Source: Nitrosomonas mobilis (GTDB lineage Bacteria > Pseudomonadota > Gammaproteobacteria > Burkholderiales > Nitrosomonadaceae). From it: a stretch of 57,775 nucleotides of DNA. Positions 56,325 to 57,775 of the stretch are shown piece by piece. Below the pieces are notes generated by a model. It worked only from the letters and a program-made list of their open reading frames with translations. It was not told the origin of the DNA and made no database searches. How positions within the stretch are numbered: position 1 is the stretch's first letter; the number at the start of each line of letters is the position of its first letter. The stretch lies in NCBI RefSeq assembly GCF_900103035.1, contig NZ_FMWO01000061.1, positions 1-57,775 on the forward strand. Reading direction: 5' to 3'. The position numbers and the translations under genes were made by a program.

Positions 56325-56395
56325 GCCTAACACTACGCTCCAGCGGGGCGCTGCGCGATAAAGCCGCGCAGCGCCCCTGAGCTCCACGTTGGGGC
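56325..56395 (+). repeat. attC site 2
   Basis: R'' core GCCTAAC (56325-56331) and R' core GTTGGGGC (56388-56395) flank a large imperfect palindrome (AGCGGGGCGCTGCGCG...CGCGCAGCGCCCCT). The R'' is the exact inverse of TTAGGC at the 5' edge of cassette 2 (55214-55219), confirming that this attC belongs to the cassette starting there. Confidence 0.9.
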
Positions 56396-56403
56396 CTTGA
56401 GCC

Positions 56404-56865
56404 ATGAATGCTTGGCTACTTACTTGGGAATGGACATCAACCGAGCCGACCGAAAAGATCGCTGCGATCTTGTCGTCCCGTCGTTCTGATTCAGCGATTG
56501 CAGACCTTATGGAATTGCTTGTTCTCCGCTCACGATACCCTGCAAAGGAGGTTGCCTACTATGCCAACCGCAAGCGCGAGATGGTTTATAAAGCCCAAAC
56601 ACCTCTTGGCATCAATGGCGTTCCACATGGCGAACGTATCTTGTGTGGTCACGATCCGTGGCTCTACGGAAGGAAGGTTCGAGACCTAAAAGTTACGGTA
56701 GACGAAGCCAGCGATGAAGAGATTATTACTTGGCGAGAACCAAATGACTTCAAGTGGGCTGATGATTCAAAAAGTTCAATCGTCGTCGCAACCGAAGGCG
56801 CGGTTAAGCAATGGCGTCGCCCTAACAAGCCACTATCCAAGGATGTTTGGGCATGGGAAGTGTGA
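56404..56865 (+). CDS. Cassette 3 gene: unknown protein, common cassette type
   Basis: A 153-residue protein: MNAWLLTWEWTSTEPTEKIAAILSSRRSDSAIADLMELLVLRSRYPAKEVAYYANRKRE... It has many Trp, a 'GHDPWLYGRKV' segment and ends 'NKPLSKDVWAWEV'. I recall this kind of sequence as a recurrent cassette-type hypothetical protein, though I cannot name the family. Eight bases after attC2. The beginning of its own attC, GCCCCAAC (56872-56879), is the exact inverse of its 5' core GTTGGGGC, but the rest of the attC is missing. Confidence 0.78.
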   Translation: MNAWLLTWEWTSTEPTEKIAAILSSRRSDSAIADLMELLVLRSRYPAKEVAYYANRKREMVYKAQTPLGINGVPHGERILCGHDPWLYGRKVRDLKVTVDEASDEEIITWREPNDFKWADDSKSSIVVATEGAVKQWRRPNKPLSKDVWAWEV

Positions 56866-56871
56866 AAGTCG

Positions 56872-56879
56872 GCCCCAAC
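56872..56879 (+). repeat. Truncated attC site 3 (R'' core only)
   Basis: GCCCCAAC lies seven bases after the stop of the cassette 3 gene and is perfectly complementary to that cassette's 5' core GTTGGGGC at 56388-56395. The expected L boxes and R' core do not follow; unrelated AT-rich sequence begins at once. The cassette array is therefore broken here. Confidence 0.6.
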
Positions 56880-56944
56880 CGAAAACATGGGGACAGGTCG
56901 CGAATTGAGAATATTATCGATAAATTCGGTATATTTTTTGTTTC

Positions 56945-57673
56945 ATGATCTTGTGGTGTGCGCATTGTCTATACTGGATTCGTGATTCTGTACCTGACCC
57001 CAACGGTGCGGGCATGGGCGAGATATCCATCATAAACATAACGGTAAATCGGAAAATCACTGCGAGTGAAGCCGAGCGTCTACTCAAAGAAGAAATTCAA
57101 AGAGCCACTACTCTATTTCCACCCAAGGGCGAACTGATGGCTTATGCCTGGCTTGAAACCAATCCTGCTGCGGGTTCCGAGGAAATGATTAAGCTTCCAG
57201 ACGGCTCAAACTTCCTCATCTACTCGCCGAAAACCAAAACAGCGCAGACAGAAAAGCAGTACGACACCTCGAAGCAGAAGCCACCACAAGCCGGCAAAGG
57301 AATCAAAGTCGATGTTTCGCTTGAACTGGAGCGAGGAACCGATGGCCGAGTGCGCATTCTTGGAACAACGAATCTTCCTCATGGCATGATCTTAATGACT
57401 GACCTTCGTAAAGTTGGCGCCAAGTATTTTGCACAAGACAAGGTTGAAGTTATCAATGGTCGTATTTCAACCACTTGGTTTAGTGATGGCGGCAAAGCAC
57501 CACCATCTGGCGCGTACGAAGTGAGCATCTCTAGTCCACTTCCAGCATTGCAGTCGGTCGCTGTACGCGCTGTCATTGGCCAGACTGGAGAAAATCTTTC
57601 AGGTCCAATTAGAACGTCAATGGGTTCAAAGATGGTTGATGTCACTGTTAAGAACTTGTTCAAAGTCTTTTGA
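56945..57673 (+). CDS. Unknown protein with C-terminus probably altered by IS insertion
   Basis: A 242-residue frame with an N-terminal part having three Cys/Trp-rich residues (MILWCAHCLYWIRD); an alternative start is the ATG at 57014. The middle 'ASEAERLLKEEIQRATTLFPPKGELMAYAWLE' and 'LELERGTDGRVRILGTTNLPHGMILMTDLRKVGAKYF' suggest a beta-rich domain. The stop at 57671-57673 lies inside the transposase gene on the other strand, whose stop is at 57660, so the last several codons appear to be IS sequence. It may be a truncated cassette gene or a gene from beyond the array. No family recognised. Confidence 0.6.
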   Translation: MILWCAHCLYWIRDSVPDPNGAGMGEISIINITVNRKITASEAERLLKEEIQRATTLFPPKGELMAYAWLETNPAAGSEEMIKLPDGSNFLIYSPKTKTAQTEKQYDTSKQKPPQAGKGIKVDVSLELERGTDGRVRILGTTNLPHGMILMTDLRKVGAKYFAQDKVEVINGRISTTWFSDGGKAPPSGAYEVSISSPLPALQSVAVRAVIGQTGENLSGPIRTSMGSKMVDVTVKNLFKVF

Positions 57674-57775
57674 GTAGAAGGGCCAGGAAAGCCAAGTGGA
57701 TGAACTGCAAACTGGTGTTAATCATTCGCTCGCAGTTCTTCCACAGTCTTCTATTCTTTTCCAGCCAGGCGAAAC
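57660..57775 (-). CDS. C-terminus of an IS5-family transposase, cut by window edge
   Basis: Minus strand, frame open from the window edge to TGA at 57660-57662. It encodes 'FAWLEKNRRLWKNCERMINTSLQFIHLAFLALLLKRL', which I recognise as the C-terminal end of IS5-family (IS427/ISL2-like group) transposases. The element's terminal repeat should lie within about 57640-57665 and the rest is outside the window. This is a different IS5 subgroup from the remnant at 25799-26382. Confidence 0.75.
   Translation of the reverse strand, partial: FAWLEKNRRLWKNCERMINTSLQFIHLAFLALLLKRL

Overview
The window reads as a chromosomal segment of a betaproteobacterium, most likely Nitrosomonas or a close relative. 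This is inferred from conserved gene orders (ilvB-ilvH-ilvC-psd-pssA-leuA; glnE/yhdP-nitrilase-tldD; rhodanese-grxC-secB-gpsA), c-type cytochromes, flhDC, IS630/IS5-type debris and a chromosomal integron of the kind known from N. europaea. No rRNA or species marker is present, so the genus is not proven.

Layout. 1-1.8 kb: the tail of an unidentified gene, a YeeE/YedE pair and a lipoprotein. 2.0-7.5 kb: sugar-nucleotide genes (wecB, manC type), an FmdB zinc ribbon, aspS and nudB. 7.5-11.6 kb: tRNA-Val(GAC) and a minus-strand cluster of an FtsH paralogue, a diheme and a triheme cytochrome c. 12-15.2 kb: a secreted orphan, flhDC and a DegS/AlgW-like protease sitting between two copies of a short MITE-like repeat. 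15.2-24.9 kb: housekeeping genes (Nif3-like, mltA, greB, dsbC, a UbiH-type hydroxylase, ygfX-like, frmA-fghA formaldehyde oxidation, rimO, dksA). 25.0-26.4 kb: wrecked IS630 and IS5 transposons. 26.5-32.0 kb: rhodanese-like-grxC-secB-SH3-gpsA, hupB, tRNA-Val(TAC), tRNA-Asp(GTC), ppiD. 32.2-33.4 kb: debris including a second deleted IS630. 33.4-50.4 kb: lplT, then a long minus-strand run holding a type-4 UDG, rimI, tsaB, a TlpA-like thioredoxin, leuA, pssA, psd, ilvC, ilvH, ilvB, tldD, a nitrilase-like amidase and yhdP. 50.8-53.5 kb: glnE.

53.6-57.8 kb: an integron. A tyrosine recombinase with the IntI-specific insert is transcribed away from an attI-like region, followed by cassettes of unrecognised genes. 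Two attC sites are visible (55160-55219 and 56325-56395), and the start of a third is broken. Cassette boundaries are supported internally: the core at the 5' edge of a cassette is the inverse of the R'' core in its own attC, perfectly so for cassettes 2 and 3. By this test cassette 2 carries two genes under one attC. The distal end is truncated and an IS5-family transposase enters from the right edge.

The most interesting points are the orphan cassette genes and the two-gene cassette; a diverged 132-bp MITE-like family with 15-bp inverted ends, one copy carrying a 48-bp near-perfect hairpin; a candidate attenuator before ilvB and a small ORF before leuA; a rhodanese without its catalytic Cys; and an FtsH with HELGH in an apparent operon with cytochromes. 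All functions are read from motifs and memory of families; no database search was run.
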